The translations under genes and the position numbers were made by a program. Below are positions 16,728 through 25,983 of a stretch of DNA of 64,000 nucleotides, piece by piece. The DNA is from Bog-366 sp963722555 (lineage in GTDB: Bacteria > Acidobacteriota > Terriglobia > UBA7540): positions 2,232,001 to 2,296,000 of the forward strand of contig CAVRNQ010000007.1 in the NCBI GenBank assembly GCA_963722555.1, written 5' to 3'. The notes beneath the pieces were generated by a model. The model searched no databases. It worked only from the letters and a program-made list of their open reading frames with translations, and was not told the origin of the DNA. How positions within the stretch are numbered: the stretch's first letter is position 1; each line of letters begins with the position of its first letter.

Positions 16728-16980
16728 AGGCTGCTGAAAGAGGGCATATGTCATGCTGAGCGCAGCGAAGCATCTCGCCTTGGTTCGGCCCTTTCACGCA
16801 GAAACCCAGAGCCAGATCCTTCGCGGAATTTACCCTGAGCCAGCAGAGCGAGATCCTTCGCGCAGTTTATCCTGAGCGGGCAGGGCGAGATTCTTCGCTT
16901 CGCTCAGAATGACAGCGAAGGACTCAGGATGACAGCGAAGCGCTCAGGATGACATCAGCGCGAGGCTTCTTCAGCAGCCT
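16728..16980. mobile_element. TIR element (AGGCTGCTGAA) between methyltransferase and lolD
   Basis: A 253-bp repeat region starts 11 bp after the methyltransferase stop. Its ends are AGGCTGCTGAAAGA (16728) and TCTTCAGCAGCCT (ending 16980), inverted copies with one indel. Inside are several tandem or inverted copies of the TCATCCTGAG...GAAGGATCTCGC unit. It belongs to the same repeat family as the 14915-15053 element but is longer and more degenerate. The following bases to about 17092 hold the likely lolD promoter or start region with no other gene. Confidence 0.75.
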
Positions 16981-17092
16981 CGCAAGAACCGGGTGGTCTC
17001 GATCGATGTTTTTCCACGTCTGGACCCTGCGCGGGGGGGGTGGCGTCAGGGTAAACCGTGGGGTGCATAGTCTTCCTGTGGTAAGATGGCTT

Positions 17093-17821
17093 GTGGTGCT
17101 CTCTCAGGACAAGCTAAGGGTCTCAACGAAGGCGGTATTACGGGCTGAGGGCCTTGCCAAGATTTTCCATTCCGGCAGTGAGCGGGTAGTAGTTTTTGAG
17201 GACTTAAGTTTCGAAGTTAGCTCCGGTGAATTCGTGGCGCTGGTAGGAGAGTCGGGGTCCGGCAAGACTACGCTGCTGCATTTGCTGGCCGCTCTGGACA
17301 CTCCAACGAGGGGTGAGGTATACTTCGAAGGGAAGCGATTGAGCGAGTTTCCTGAAGATGAGCGCGCTCTGTATCGCAATGAGAAGATAGGCTTTGTCTG
17401 GCAAATGCACTATCTGCTGCCGGAGTTCAGCGCGCTCGAGAACGTGGTGATTCCTCAGTTGATTGGCGGGCGTCAATTTCCCGATGCCCGGACGCGCGCC
17501 AGGGAGTTGCTGGACGAAGTCGGCCTGGGGAACGCCTTGGGGCGCCGCGTGGGAGAGCTTTCCGGCGGGGAACAGCAGCGGGTGGCGCTGGCCCGAGCAC
17601 TGGCCAATCAACCTGCCCTGCTGCTGGCGGATGAGCCCACGGGAAGCCTGGACCACAGCACGGCGCAGCGCGTGAGTGATTTGCTGGAAGGCCTGCACCG
17701 GTCGCATCACCTGACCTCGGTGCTGGCGACGCACAACTTGGACTTGGCCCATCGCGCCAATCGGACCTTGCGTTTGGCGAATGGAAAGCTGACGGAAACG
17801 CTAGTTCCCATGGTTCCATGA
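17093..17821 (+). CDS. lolD: LolD-type ABC transporter ATPase
   Basis: The protein is 242 residues from GTG 17093; the upstream frame to 16949 starts inside repeat DNA. GTG 17096 is an alternative start, and the choice is uncertain because no strong Shine-Dalgarno is visible. Motifs: Walker A GESGSGKTT, Q-loop FVWQMHYLLPE (as in the LolD/MacB subfamily), signature LSGGEQQR, Walker B LLLADEPTGSLD and switch LATHN. It would energise lipoprotein release with the LolC/E permease at 13.7-14.9 kb. It is followed after 66 bp by clpC on the same strand. Confidence 0.9.
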   Translation: MVLSQDKLRVSTKAVLRAEGLAKIFHSGSERVVVFEDLSFEVSSGEFVALVGESGSGKTTLLHLLAALDTPTRGEVYFEGKRLSEFPEDERALYRNEKIGFVWQMHYLLPEFSALENVVIPQLIGGRQFPDARTRARELLDEVGLGNALGRRVGELSGGEQQRVALARALANQPALLLADEPTGSLDHSTAQRVSDLLEGLHRSHHLTSVLATHNLDLAHRANRTLRLANGKLTETLVPMVP

Positions 17822-17887
17822 CCCCCGCACTCCCTGGGCAGGGCGTGTGGCAGGGGAGGCGGGGGTTCCAGAAAGAACTGAGGAGCT

Positions 17888-20326
17888 ATGTTCGAGAGGT
17901 ACACGGAAAAGGCCCGGCGTGTCATCTTTTTTGCGCGCTACGAAGCCAGCCAGTTCGGCAGCCCCTATATTGAGACGGAGCACCTGCTCCTGGGATTGCT
18001 GCGCGAAGACAAGGCCCTCACGAACCGTTTTCTGCGTTCCCACGCCTCCATTGAATCCATACGCAAACAGATTGAGGGGCGCACGCCCATTCGCGAGAAG
18101 GTTTCCACCTCCGTGGACCTGCCGCTCAGCCAGGAGTGCAAGCGCGTGCTGGCTTACGCCGCGGAGGAAGCCGAGCGCTTGGGCCACAAACACATCGGCA
18201 CGGAGCACCTGCTGCTCGGCCTGCTGCGCGAGGACAAGTCGTTCGCAGCCGAAATCCTGCACGAGCGCGGCCTGCGGCTCTCCGCGCTGCGTGAGGAAAT
18301 GACCCGCGTGCAGAGCGAAAAGGCCACCCCCAGCCGCCCCAAAGAGACTTCGCTGCTGGGTGAGTTCAGCCGCGACCTGACGCAATCGGCCATGGAAAAC
18401 CAGCTCGACCCGCTGATTGGCCGCGAAGCCGAACTGGAACGGGTGGTGCAGATTCTTTGCCGCCGTACCAAGAACAACCCCGTGCTGATCGGCGAACCGG
18501 GCGTGGGCAAGACCGCCATCGTGGAAGGTCTGGCGCAACGCATCGCCGATGGTGATGTGCCGTCGTTCCTGGCCGACAAACGCATTCTGGCGCTGGATCT
18601 CTCGCTGATCGTGGCGGGAACCAAGTATCGCGGCCAGTTTGAAGAGCGGCTGAAGACCATCATGAAGGAGCTGATGGAGGCGCAGAACGCCATCATCTTC
18701 ATCGACGAGTTGCACACTTTGGTGGGCGCGGGATCGGCGGAAGGGTCGCTCGACGCCGCCAATATCTTGAAGCCGGCGCTGACGCGCGGGGAGATTCAGT
18801 GCATCGGCGCTACGACTCCGGCCGAGTATCGCAAGTCCATCGAAAAGGACCGCTCGCTGGAGCGGCGCTTCCAGGCCGTGAAGGTCCCGCCGCCCACGGA
18901 AAGCGAAGGCATCAAGATTCTCTTCGGCATCAAGGACCGCTATGAAAAGTTTCACGCCGTGACCTACACGGACGAGTCCCTAAACGGCGCCGTCTATCAT
19001 TCCAATCGCTACATTCCCGATCGCTTCCTCCCGGACAAGGCCGTGGATCTGATCGACGAAGCGGGCGCGCGGGTGAAGCTGCGGCAGAGTTCGCTGCCCG
19101 AGGAAATGATCGACGTGCAGAAGCGGATTAAATTCGTGGTGCATCGCATGGAGAACGCCATCGCCAACCACGAATTCGAGAAGGCGCGCTTCTACTCCGA
19201 CGAAGAGCGCAAGGAGCGCGAAAATCTGCGCCTGCTGCGCGAAAAGTACAACATCGACGAGACGGCCATGGGCGTGGTGACGCGCGAAGACATTGAGGAA
19301 GTGGTCTCGCGCTGGACGGGCGTCCCCGTCACCTCCATCAAGGAAGAAGAGGGCTCCAAGCTGCTGCGGATCGAAGAAGAGCTGCACAAGCGCATCATCA
19401 GCCAGGACCGCGCCATTAGCGCCCTGGCGCGCGCCATTCGCCGCTCCCGTGCGGGATTGAAGGTGCCGGGCCGGCCCGTGGGCTCGTTCCTGTTCCTGGG
19501 TCCGACGGGTGTGGGCAAGACGGAGATGGCCCGCTCGCTGGCCGCCTTCATGTTTGGCTCGGAGCGTGCCCTGGTCCGCTTCGACATGTCCGAGTTCATG
19601 GAGAAGCACTCGGTGTCGAAATTGATTGGCTCGCCGCCGGGCTACGTGGGTTATGAGGAGGGTGGCCAGCTCACGGAGCGCGTGCGTCGGGCGCCGTATT
19701 CCGTGATTCTGCTGGATGAGATTGAAAAGGCCCACCCGGATGTGTTTAACATTCTCCTGCAGGTCTTCGAGGACGGCCAGTTAACGGACGGACTCGGGAA
19801 CACGGTGGATTTCAAGAACGCGATTATCATCATGACTTCGAACATCGGGGCGCGTTATCTGGAGCGCCGGTCCCACCTGGGGTTCCAGTCTGGCGTGGAA
19901 GGCGCCACGGAGAAGAAGGCCGAAGAATTGGTGATGAGCGAGGTGAAGCGACTGTTCAATCCTGAGTTTCTGAATCGCCTCGATGAAACCATCGTGTTCA
20001 ACGCTCTGACCGATAATGACCTGATCCAGATCCTGGAACTGCTGGTCGGACAGATGAATCAGAATCTGACGCAGAAGAGCATTTCGCTGACGCTCTCGCC
20101 CGAGGCTGGCAAGTGGATTATGGACAAAACTTGCGCTGACCGCTCTTACGGCGCTCGGCCACTGCGACGCGCTTTACAGAAGTACGTTGAAGATCCGCTC
20201 TCGGAGGCGTTAATCCAAGGTGAGATTCACCCTCCGGCGGTCCTGGAAGTTATCGTCGAGAACGAGGGGCTCTACTATCGTTCCGTGAACGACAAACTGG
20301 TCGGGGCCACACCGCTCTCCCACTAG
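17888..20326 (+). CDS. clpC: ClpC-type AAA+ unfoldase
   Basis: This 812-residue two-ring AAA+ ATPase delivers substrates to ClpP. Two Clp_N repeats (about 1-145) contain IETEHLLLGLLRED and IGTEHLLLGLLRED. AAA-1 has Walker A GEPGVGKTA (about 204-212). The middle region holds the UVR-like FEKARFYSDEERKERENL typical of ClpC/ClpA rather than the long ClpB coiled coil. AAA-2 has GPTGVGKTE and the RSHLGFQSG loop, whose LGF fits the ClpP-docking tripeptide. The start follows TGAGGAG. No clpP is in the window. Its place between lolD and bamA is shared with the envelope block rather than with a protease operon. Confidence 0.95.
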   Translation: MFERYTEKARRVIFFARYEASQFGSPYIETEHLLLGLLREDKALTNRFLRSHASIESIRKQIEGRTPIREKVSTSVDLPLSQECKRVLAYAAEEAERLGHKHIGTEHLLLGLLREDKSFAAEILHERGLRLSALREEMTRVQSEKATPSRPKETSLLGEFSRDLTQSAMENQLDPLIGREAELERVVQILCRRTKNNPVLIGEPGVGKTAIVEGLAQRIADGDVPSFLADKRILALDLSLIVAGTKYRGQFEERLKTIMKELMEAQNAIIFIDELHTLVGAGSAEGSLDAANILKPALTRGEIQCIGATTPAEYRKSIEKDRSLERRFQAVKVPPPTESEGIKILFGIKDRYEKFHAVTYTDESLNGAVYHSNRYIPDRFLPDKAVDLIDEAGARVKLRQSSLPEEMIDVQKRIKFVVHRMENAIANHEFEKARFYSDEERKERENLRLLREKYNIDETAMGVVTREDIEEVVSRWTGVPVTSIKEEEGSKLLRIEEELHKRIISQDRAISALARAIRRSRAGLKVPGRPVGSFLFLGPTGVGKTEMARSLAAFMFGSERALVRFDMSEFMEKHSVSKLIGSPPGYVGYEEGGQLTERVRRAPYSVILLDEIEKAHPDVFNILLQVFEDGQLTDGLGNTVDFKNAIIIMTSNIGARYLERRSHLGFQSGVEGATEKKAEELVMSEVKRLFNPEFLNRLDETIVFNALTDNDLIQILELLVGQMNQNLTQKSISLTLSPEAGKWIMDKTCADRSYGARPLRRALQKYVEDPLSEALIQGEIHPPAVLEVIVENEGLYYRSVNDKLVGATPLSH

Positions 20327-20510
20327 GGCGAGTCGCCACGGTTTTACCGGCCGCCAAGCGGACAATCCACGCACCCGTTCCTGCGAAGCCCAAATCTCCA
20401 GGAGACGGGGAGGTACTTTCTGGTATAAGAATACTTCCGGCCAACTTCTGGCGGAATCCTGGCATCGGATTGTCTTGATTTTCCGAGGTGTGAGGGGGGA
20501 ACGCGTTCTC

Positions 20511-23500
20511 TTGAAAAAGACGAGTTTGTGTGTGGCTGGACTTCGACGCAGGCCGTGCAGGTTAGGTGTTCTCACCCTGGCCCTGATTTTGTCGTTGCCT
20601 CTGCTGATGAATGCGCAGAACCCTCCCGCGGATGCGAAAACACAGAACCCTCCGCCCGCCGCGGAGAAGAAAGAATCCACGCCCCCCCCACCTGCGGAGA
20701 AGAAAGCTGTAGAGCCGGCCCCGGGGCAGCTTAAGTTGGAAACCCCCGAGGCTGCCCAGCCCCCTGCCTCGCAACCCGCGCCCAAGGCGGGAGCGCAGCC
20801 TCAACCGCCACCCCAGAACCTGCAACTGGAGACTCCCAAAGCTGCTCCGGCGGAGGGACAGAAACTGGAAAATCCCCCGGCGCCCACTCAACCACCCGAG
20901 GAAGAGCACAAGCCGACGATCGAGCAGGTCGTGTTTCGGGGCAACCGGCGGGTTCCCGCAGCCACACTCCGAGCCCGGGTCTATTCCAAAGCCGGCGACG
21001 TTTACGATGAGAGCGTCCTGGAGCGCGATTTTATGTCGCTGTGGAACACCGGCTTCCTGGATGATATTCGGCTGGAAGTCGCCGACGCACCCAATGGCAA
21101 CAAGATTTTGACTTTTTACGTGCGGGAGAAGAAGCTGGTCCGCAGCATAGACTACAAGGGCTTGAGCAGCGTGCAGACGTCGGATGTGCTGGACGAATTC
21201 AAAAAGCAAAAGGTTGGCCTCTCCATCCAATCTCAGTATGACCCGGTCGTCATCAAGCACGCGGAGGTGGTGCTGCAGGGGTTGTTGGCCGCGCACGGCA
21301 AGATGTTCGCCACCGTGCGTCACCGCACCCGTACCATTCCGCCCAACTCTGTGGCGCTACTTTTCATCGTCGTGGAAGGCCCCAAGGTGAAAGTCGGCAG
21401 CGTGCGGTTTGATGGCAATACAGTGTTCTCGGACCTCCAACTGCAGCGTGCCATGAAGTATTCGCGCCCCACGGGGCTGCCTCCCTGGTTCTACTGGTTC
21501 CACAAGACCTACGACAAGGACCGCGTCTACGCTGACCTCGAAAACCTCCGGGACCTTTATCGCGACCACGGCTATTTTTACGCCTTGCCGAAGGAGCCCC
21601 AAACCAAGATGGTTAACACGGGGCGGCGCTGGCCGTTCTTTTTCTGGAGTTGGGGGCGTGGCAAGCAGGTGGACCTGAAGATCCCCATCGAGGAAGGCGT
21701 TCAATACCGATTGGGCAGATTCGTAATTCGTGGCAACAAGCTCTTCAAACAGGAGCAACTGGCGCCCGTGTTGCAGCTTAAGCCCGGCGATGTCTTCGCT
21801 CTCTCCAGGGTGCGAAAGGCGATTGAAACTTTCACCAAGCTCTACGGGCAGTTCGGGTATATCAACTTTACGGCCTCGCCGGACATCGAACCCGACAACA
21901 AACGGAAAGTCATCAACCTGGCGCTCGACTTCGAGGAAGACAAGCAGTTTTCCGTCCACCGCATTCAGTTCTCCGGCAACACCAAGACTCGTGACAAGGT
22001 TATCCGCCGCGAACTGCTCGTAGATGAAGGCAGCATTTTCAACTCCGGCTATTGGGACTTGAGCGTTCTGCGCGTGAACCAACTGGGGTTCTTCGATGAG
22101 GTCAAGAAAGAGGATTACGAGATCAAGCAGAACACCAAGGAGAACAACGTTGACATTCTGCTGAAGGTTAAGGAGAAGGGGAGGAACTCCATCGGATTTT
22201 CGGGCGGCCTAAGCGGACTGGCGGGCAACTTCGTGGGGGTCAATTACGCCACCAACAACTTTCTGGGCCTGGGCGCAACGCTCAGCCTGCAGCTTCAGTG
22301 GGGCACTTTTCAGAAGCTCTATTCCTTCGGTTTCACGGAACCCTACCTCTTTGATCGTCCAGTCACCGCCGGCTTCACGGTGTTCAAGAGCGACTACAAC
22401 TATAACCAAATTCGCCAGCTCGCAATCTATAGCGGTCTCAATCCCAATCTCCTGGCTCAATCCACTTACGCCCAGTTCTATGGGCAGAATTTCACGCAGA
22501 ATTCTGACGGCTTCACGCTCTATGCCACCTACCCGTTGCGGCGCAGTTTTGCGCGCCTCGGGGCGACCTACAGCTTCTCACGCAGCAGCTTGCAGGCTTT
22601 CAGCGCGGCTTCTACGGCCTATTTTGAAGCCATCAACTTCAGCGGCTTGACGGGTCCCAGCGCTCTGAGCGGGATCATTTCCAGCTCCGTCATGCCGACT
22701 TATCTCTACAACACGATCAATAGCGTTTGGAATCCGACACGGGGCAGATATCTTTATGCCTCCGTGGCCTTCTCGGGGAGCGTTCTGGGTGGGAACGTGA
22801 ACACCATCCGGCCGGTGATCGAGGTCAAATATTTCCACCCGGTTCAGCACGTGCGCTCGGATAAGCCCACGGCCATCGGCATGCGCTTGCTTGCGTCCAC
22901 GGTTACAGGTTATGGGGGCAGGGTGGCCCCGCCCTTCTCCCGCTTTTACATCGGCGGTGAGATGGATGTGCGCGGCTTTGACATTCGCACCGTCAGCCCG
23001 GTGGCGTTCTATCCCTCTACGGCGTCAGTGTGCAACCGGGACAACCAGGGCAACCAGATCATGGCGGTCGATGGCAATGGCAGGCCCACCGGCGCGTGCG
23101 GATCTTCAACGTCCTTTCCCATTAATTCGCCCATCTTCCCGGGCGGTGATACCGAGGTTATCGCCAACTTCGAGTATCGCGTCCCCATCGCCGGGCCGGT
23201 CACAGCGGCGTATTTTGTGGACGCCGGCAGCGCAATGGTCTTGTGGCCAAACCAGCTCAAGCTCACGACCGGTGCCTTGAGCACGATTGAAAGCAAATAT
23301 CCCTATTTCCCTATCCCCGCCCAATTGAGGCCGATCGGCGTGACCAATTTCCACCCGCGCAGCTCGACGGGACTCGATTTACAGGTCATTCTTCCGATGA
23401 TTAACGCTCCGTTCCACATCTTCTATGGATACAATTGGTCGCGCTTGGACAGTGTGATCACACCGCCCCAAAATCTACCCCCCGAGTCGCTTTTTCCGAA

Positions 23501-23597
23501 CCCGGCGACTTACCTCGACTCCTTGCGGTACTTCGTTCCTTTCCGGTTGCGGGAGCGCAAGGGGCGGGTGGGATTCACGGTGGAGCGGACGTTCTAG
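20511..23597 (+). CDS. bamA: Outer-membrane assembly factor BamA (Omp85)
   Basis: This Omp85 protein of about 1028 residues inserts beta-barrel proteins into the outer membrane. I choose TTG 20511, which follows a GGGGGGA box and opens a basic-hydrophobic signal peptide (VLTLALILSLPLLMNAQ). Upstream TTG 20475 and GTG 20490 are alternatives. After a Pro-rich linker (about 40-140) come five POTRA-like repeats (IEQVVFRGNRRV, VRSIDYKGL, VKVGSVRFDGNTVF, YRLGRFVIRGNKLF, FSVHRIQFSGNTKT). The 16-strand barrel has the loop-6 motif DVRGFDIRTV and ends in a terminal Phe. The stop codon TAG is the TAG of the CTAG target site of an insertion sequence immediately downstream. Confidence 0.93.
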   Translation: MKKTSLCVAGLRRRPCRLGVLTLALILSLPLLMNAQNPPADAKTQNPPPAAEKKESTPPPPAEKKAVEPAPGQLKLETPEAAQPPASQPAPKAGAQPQPPPQNLQLETPKAAPAEGQKLENPPAPTQPPEEEHKPTIEQVVFRGNRRVPAATLRARVYSKAGDVYDESVLERDFMSLWNTGFLDDIRLEVADAPNGNKILTFYVREKKLVRSIDYKGLSSVQTSDVLDEFKKQKVGLSIQSQYDPVVIKHAEVVLQGLLAAHGKMFATVRHRTRTIPPNSVALLFIVVEGPKVKVGSVRFDGNTVFSDLQLQRAMKYSRPTGLPPWFYWFHKTYDKDRVYADLENLRDLYRDHGYFYALPKEPQTKMVNTGRRWPFFFWSWGRGKQVDLKIPIEEGVQYRLGRFVIRGNKLFKQEQLAPVLQLKPGDVFALSRVRKAIETFTKLYGQFGYINFTASPDIEPDNKRKVINLALDFEEDKQFSVHRIQFSGNTKTRDKVIRRELLVDEGSIFNSGYWDLSVLRVNQLGFFDEVKKEDYEIKQNTKENNVDILLKVKEKGRNSIGFSGGLSGLAGNFVGVNYATNNFLGLGATLSLQLQWGTFQKLYSFGFTEPYLFDRPVTAGFTVFKSDYNYNQIRQLAIYSGLNPNLLAQSTYAQFYGQNFTQNSDGFTLYATYPLRRSFARLGATYSFSRSSLQAFSAASTAYFEAINFSGLTGPSALSGIISSSVMPTYLYNTINSVWNPTRGRYLYASVAFSGSVLGGNVNTIRPVIEVKYFHPVQHVRSDKPTAIGMRLLASTVTGYGGRVAPPFSRFYIGGEMDVRGFDIRTVSPVAFYPSTASVCNRDNQGNQIMAVDGNGRPTGACGSSTSFPINSPIFPGGDTEVIANFEYRVPIAGPVTAAYFVDAGSAMVLWPNQLKLTTGALSTIESKYPYFPIPAQLRPIGVTNFHPRSSTGLDLQVILPMINAPFHIFYGYNWSRLDSVITPPQNLPPESLFPNPATYLDSLRYFVPFRLRERKGRVGFTVERTF

Positions 23598-24995
23598 TAA
23601 TACTGGGTTAAGTAGTTCTTGATCGACAATGCGGTGTGTGCTAGAGTGCCGCCATGACACCGCAGAGCCTGAGAAGCCTCGAGAGTCGTCTGATGCGTTT
23701 TCTCGAAGACTTGTTGGAACCCATGGGGCGTAGCGAGCGGCGCCACTGGGCGCGGGTTTATGTGGAGGGCCTGTTGCTGGACGGGGAACGCAAGTCGATT
23801 GAGCCGATGGCAGCGCGCCTCCCCGGCGCGGACGTGCAAGCCCTGCGACAGTTCGTGGGGCAAAGCCCCTGGGAGGTGGAACAAGTCCAGCGGCGTTTGG
23901 CCCACAAGATGGTCGACCTGCTCAGCGAGGCGCAGGTCTGGATCCTGGATGAGACGGCTTTCCCCAAGGCCGGCGAGCATTCGGTGGGGGTGGCGCGGCA
24001 GTATTGTGGCACCTTGGGGAAAGTGGCCAACTGCCAAGTGGCGGTCAGCCTGCACTGGTCCAGCGAGGCGGCGAGCTGTCCGCTGTTGTGGCGGCTCTAC
24101 CTGCCTCAGAAGTGGTTCGAGGACGCCGCGCGGGCTCAGGAAGTCAAGCTGCCGCCGGGAACGGTCTATCAAAGCAAGACGGAACTGGCCTTGGAGGTGA
24201 TCGATCAGGCCTTGGCCTGGGAATTGCCCGCCTTGCCGGTGGTGGCAGATTCCTTCTATGGCAATGATTTTGGTTTCCGGCAGGCGCTGCGGGAGCGCCA
24301 CCTGACCTACGCCGTGCAGGTCGAGCCGAGCACGGTGGTTTGGACGACGGATCCGAACCTTCCCTTGCCCACGCCGAAAAAGCAAAAGACGGGACGGCCG
24401 CGCCGTTATCCTCCGCGGGAGGCACTGCCGCGACCGCAAAGCTTGGAGAAGGTGGCCCAACCGTGGCCCGCGGCGGCTTGGCGCACCGTGACTTGGCGGC
24501 AGGGCAGCCGGGGAGCGCAAAGCTCCCGCTTTGCCCTGCTGCCGGTTTGGGCGGCCCACGGGTGGCGGCAACAAGCCCATCCCCCGCGGGTCAAGGAATG
24601 GTTGCTGGTGGAATGGCCGAAGGAGGAAAAGCAGCCGACGAAATACTGGCTGGCCCAACTCGGTGCACAGCCGCCCGGATGGCGCCACTGCGTGCGCATC
24701 GCCAAGGCGCGCTGGCGGGTCGAACAGGATTACCGCGAATTGAAAGAAGAACTCGGGTTGGACCATTACGAGGGCCGCCAATGGCGGGGATGGCACCATC
24801 ATGTTTGCCTGGTCAGCATGGCCTACGCCTTTCTGCGTTCCGAGCAGGCGCGCCTTAAAAAAAACTCCTGGTGCGACCTGGACACTGCCGCGAGTCCGCA
24901 AGAGACTCCTGGCGCTGCTCCTTAGAATCGTTGGGCGTTGCCCATGGTGTTTAACGGAGTTCACCGACACGTCCTGACTACTTAACCGAGTATTG
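23598..24995 (+). mobile_element. IS701-type insertion sequence, complete ends
   Basis: This 1398-bp element is bounded by 4-bp direct repeats CTAG (23594-23597 and 24996-24999), matching the YTAR duplication known for IS701. The terminal inverted repeats start TAATACTGGGTTAAGTAGT on the left and CAATACTCGGTTAAGTAGT on the right (read inward), 17 of 19 identical. One transposase gene fills it. The left target copy overlaps the bamA stop codon, so bamA is intact but cut off from ompH. The right target copy abuts a MITE-like element. Confidence 0.92.
23654..24925 (+). CDS. IS701-family DDE transposase, probably 3' frameshifted
   Basis: The frame is 423 residues. Catalytic DDE landmarks: WILDETAFPKAGEHSVGVARQY (first Asp), VVADSFYGND (second Asp), and RVEQDYRELKEELGLDHYEGRQWRGWHHH (Glu, in the Y-R-E-like signature of the IS4/IS701 group). 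An A8 run at 24857-24864 precedes an unlikely tail (NSWCDLDTAASPQETPGAAP). Reading as if the run were A7 instead gives TPGATWTLPRVRKRLLALLL followed by RIVGRCPWCLTEF, which looks like a normal IS701 C terminus. It would stop at 24976, next to the right inverted repeat. The copy is therefore either inactivated by slippage or depends on slippage at A8. Confidence 0.88.
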   Translation: MTPQSLRSLESRLMRFLEDLLEPMGRSERRHWARVYVEGLLLDGERKSIEPMAARLPGADVQALRQFVGQSPWEVEQVQRRLAHKMVDLLSEAQVWILDETAFPKAGEHSVGVARQYCGTLGKVANCQVAVSLHWSSEAASCPLLWRLYLPQKWFEDAARAQEVKLPPGTVYQSKTELALEVIDQALAWELPALPVVADSFYGNDFGFRQALRERHLTYAVQVEPSTVVWTTDPNLPLPTPKKQKTGRPRRYPPREALPRPQSLEKVAQPWPAAAWRTVTWRQGSRGAQSSRFALLPVWAAHGWRQQAHPPRVKEWLLVEWPKEEKQPTKYWLAQLGAQPPGWRHCVRIAKARWRVEQDYRELKEELGLDHYEGRQWRGWHHHVCLVSMAYAFLRSEQARLKKNSWCDLDTAASPQETPGAAP

Positions 24996-25000
24996 CTAGG

Positions 25001-25142
25001 AGGTTGATGAAAAATGTCCTCGCGGCCTCTGACCAGGTTGATGGCGTGTTGTAGCGCTGAGCTTTAGCTCAGCACGTGCCGACCCTTCGCCCCGCTCAGG
25101 GCAGGCTCTAAAGGTCGGCGCTACCATGTTTTTCATCAACCT
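25001..25142. mobile_element. MITE-like element, copy 2 (TIR AGGTTGATGAAAAA)
   Basis: This second copy of the 9508-9646 element is 142 bp long. It has perfect inverted ends that extend to GGAGGTTGATGAAAAA (16 bp, from 24999). The left 70 bp is nearly identical to copy 1; the middle differs by replacement of a short hairpin (CCGCTCAGGGCAGGCTC here). It lies directly against the IS701 right target duplication and 66 bp upstream of the OmpH gene. Confidence 0.82.
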
Positions 25143-25210
25143 CCCAGACGCTGGGAAAATGAGTTAGAATATAAGCACAATTGCGGATATTACATTCCAA
25201 AGGAGTTTGA

Positions 25211-25864
25211 ATGAAGAACCGATTGACTGCACTCACCGCACTGCTGGCGCTTCTGGGAGTTCCTATCGCGTTACGCGCCCAGAGCCCAGCCGCCACCCAG
25301 AGCAAGATCGGGGTGATCAACATCCAGGAAGCGATTGGCACCACGGCGGAAGGCAAGAAGGCTTTCGCGGACTTGTCGAAGAAGTATCAGCCCCGCCAGC
25401 AGGAACTGCAGCGCCTGCAGCAGGAGATCCAGGCCATTAATGACCAGCTAAGTAAGGGGGCGAACACCCTCAGTGATGAGGAGCAACGCCGCCTGAGCCG
25501 GGAGGCGGAGGACAAGCAAAAGCTCTTGAAGCGCTCCACGGAGGACGCCCAGGCTGATTTTGGAACCGACCGCGACGAGGCCATCCGCCGGATCGGGCAG
25601 AAGATGGTCCGCATCATCAGCGAATATGCACCGCAGAGCGGTTTCTCGCTGGTGATCGATAATGCCCAGATTCCGGTTTATTACGCTGCCAAGGAAATTG
25701 ACATCACTGAGGAAGTCGTGAAGCGGTATGACGCCGCGAACCCGGTGGCCGATGCTGGCGCAGCAGGTGCGCCTGCCGCGCCCGCCGCACCCGCGACCCG
25801 GCCAGCCACCAGTCCCAAGCCGGTCGTGATCCCTCCGGCGTCGGCGACCAAACCCAAGCCGTAA
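25211..25864 (+). CDS. OmpH/Skp-family periplasmic chaperone
   Basis: The protein has 217 residues. A signal peptide (residues 1-24, ending ALRAQ) is followed by KIGVINIQEAI, the first strand of the OmpH/Skp fold. A long charged coiled coil (about 58-125) ends with GFSLVIDNAQIPVYYAAKEIDITEEVVKRYD. The C terminus (about 170-217) is an Ala/Pro-rich low-complexity tail. Skp-type chaperones escort unfolded outer-membrane proteins to BamA, and ompH is usually directly downstream of bamA. Here the two are separated by an IS701 copy and a MITE-like element. AAAGGAGTTTGA precedes the ATG. Confidence 0.9.
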   Translation: MKNRLTALTALLALLGVPIALRAQSPAATQSKIGVINIQEAIGTTAEGKKAFADLSKKYQPRQQELQRLQQEIQAINDQLSKGANTLSDEEQRRLSREAEDKQKLLKRSTEDAQADFGTDRDEAIRRIGQKMVRIISEYAPQSGFSLVIDNAQIPVYYAAKEIDITEEVVKRYDAANPVADAGAAGAPAAPAAPATRPATSPKPVVIPPASATKPKP

Positions 25865-25983
25865 CTCCCGCCGCGCCGGAATGCCTTCCTGAGGTCTCTC
25901 ACCGCGACCCCGTGGAGACACGGGGTGGGGTGTCTTTCGAGGTCGAGCCCCCAACTTGCCGGCACTTTCCTAACTTCGTCCAC

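Noticed and set aside
20210..20785. Minus-strand Gly-rich open frame across the bamA start
   Set aside because: It is the antisense of the Pro/Ala-rich linker of bamA and has no family resemblance.
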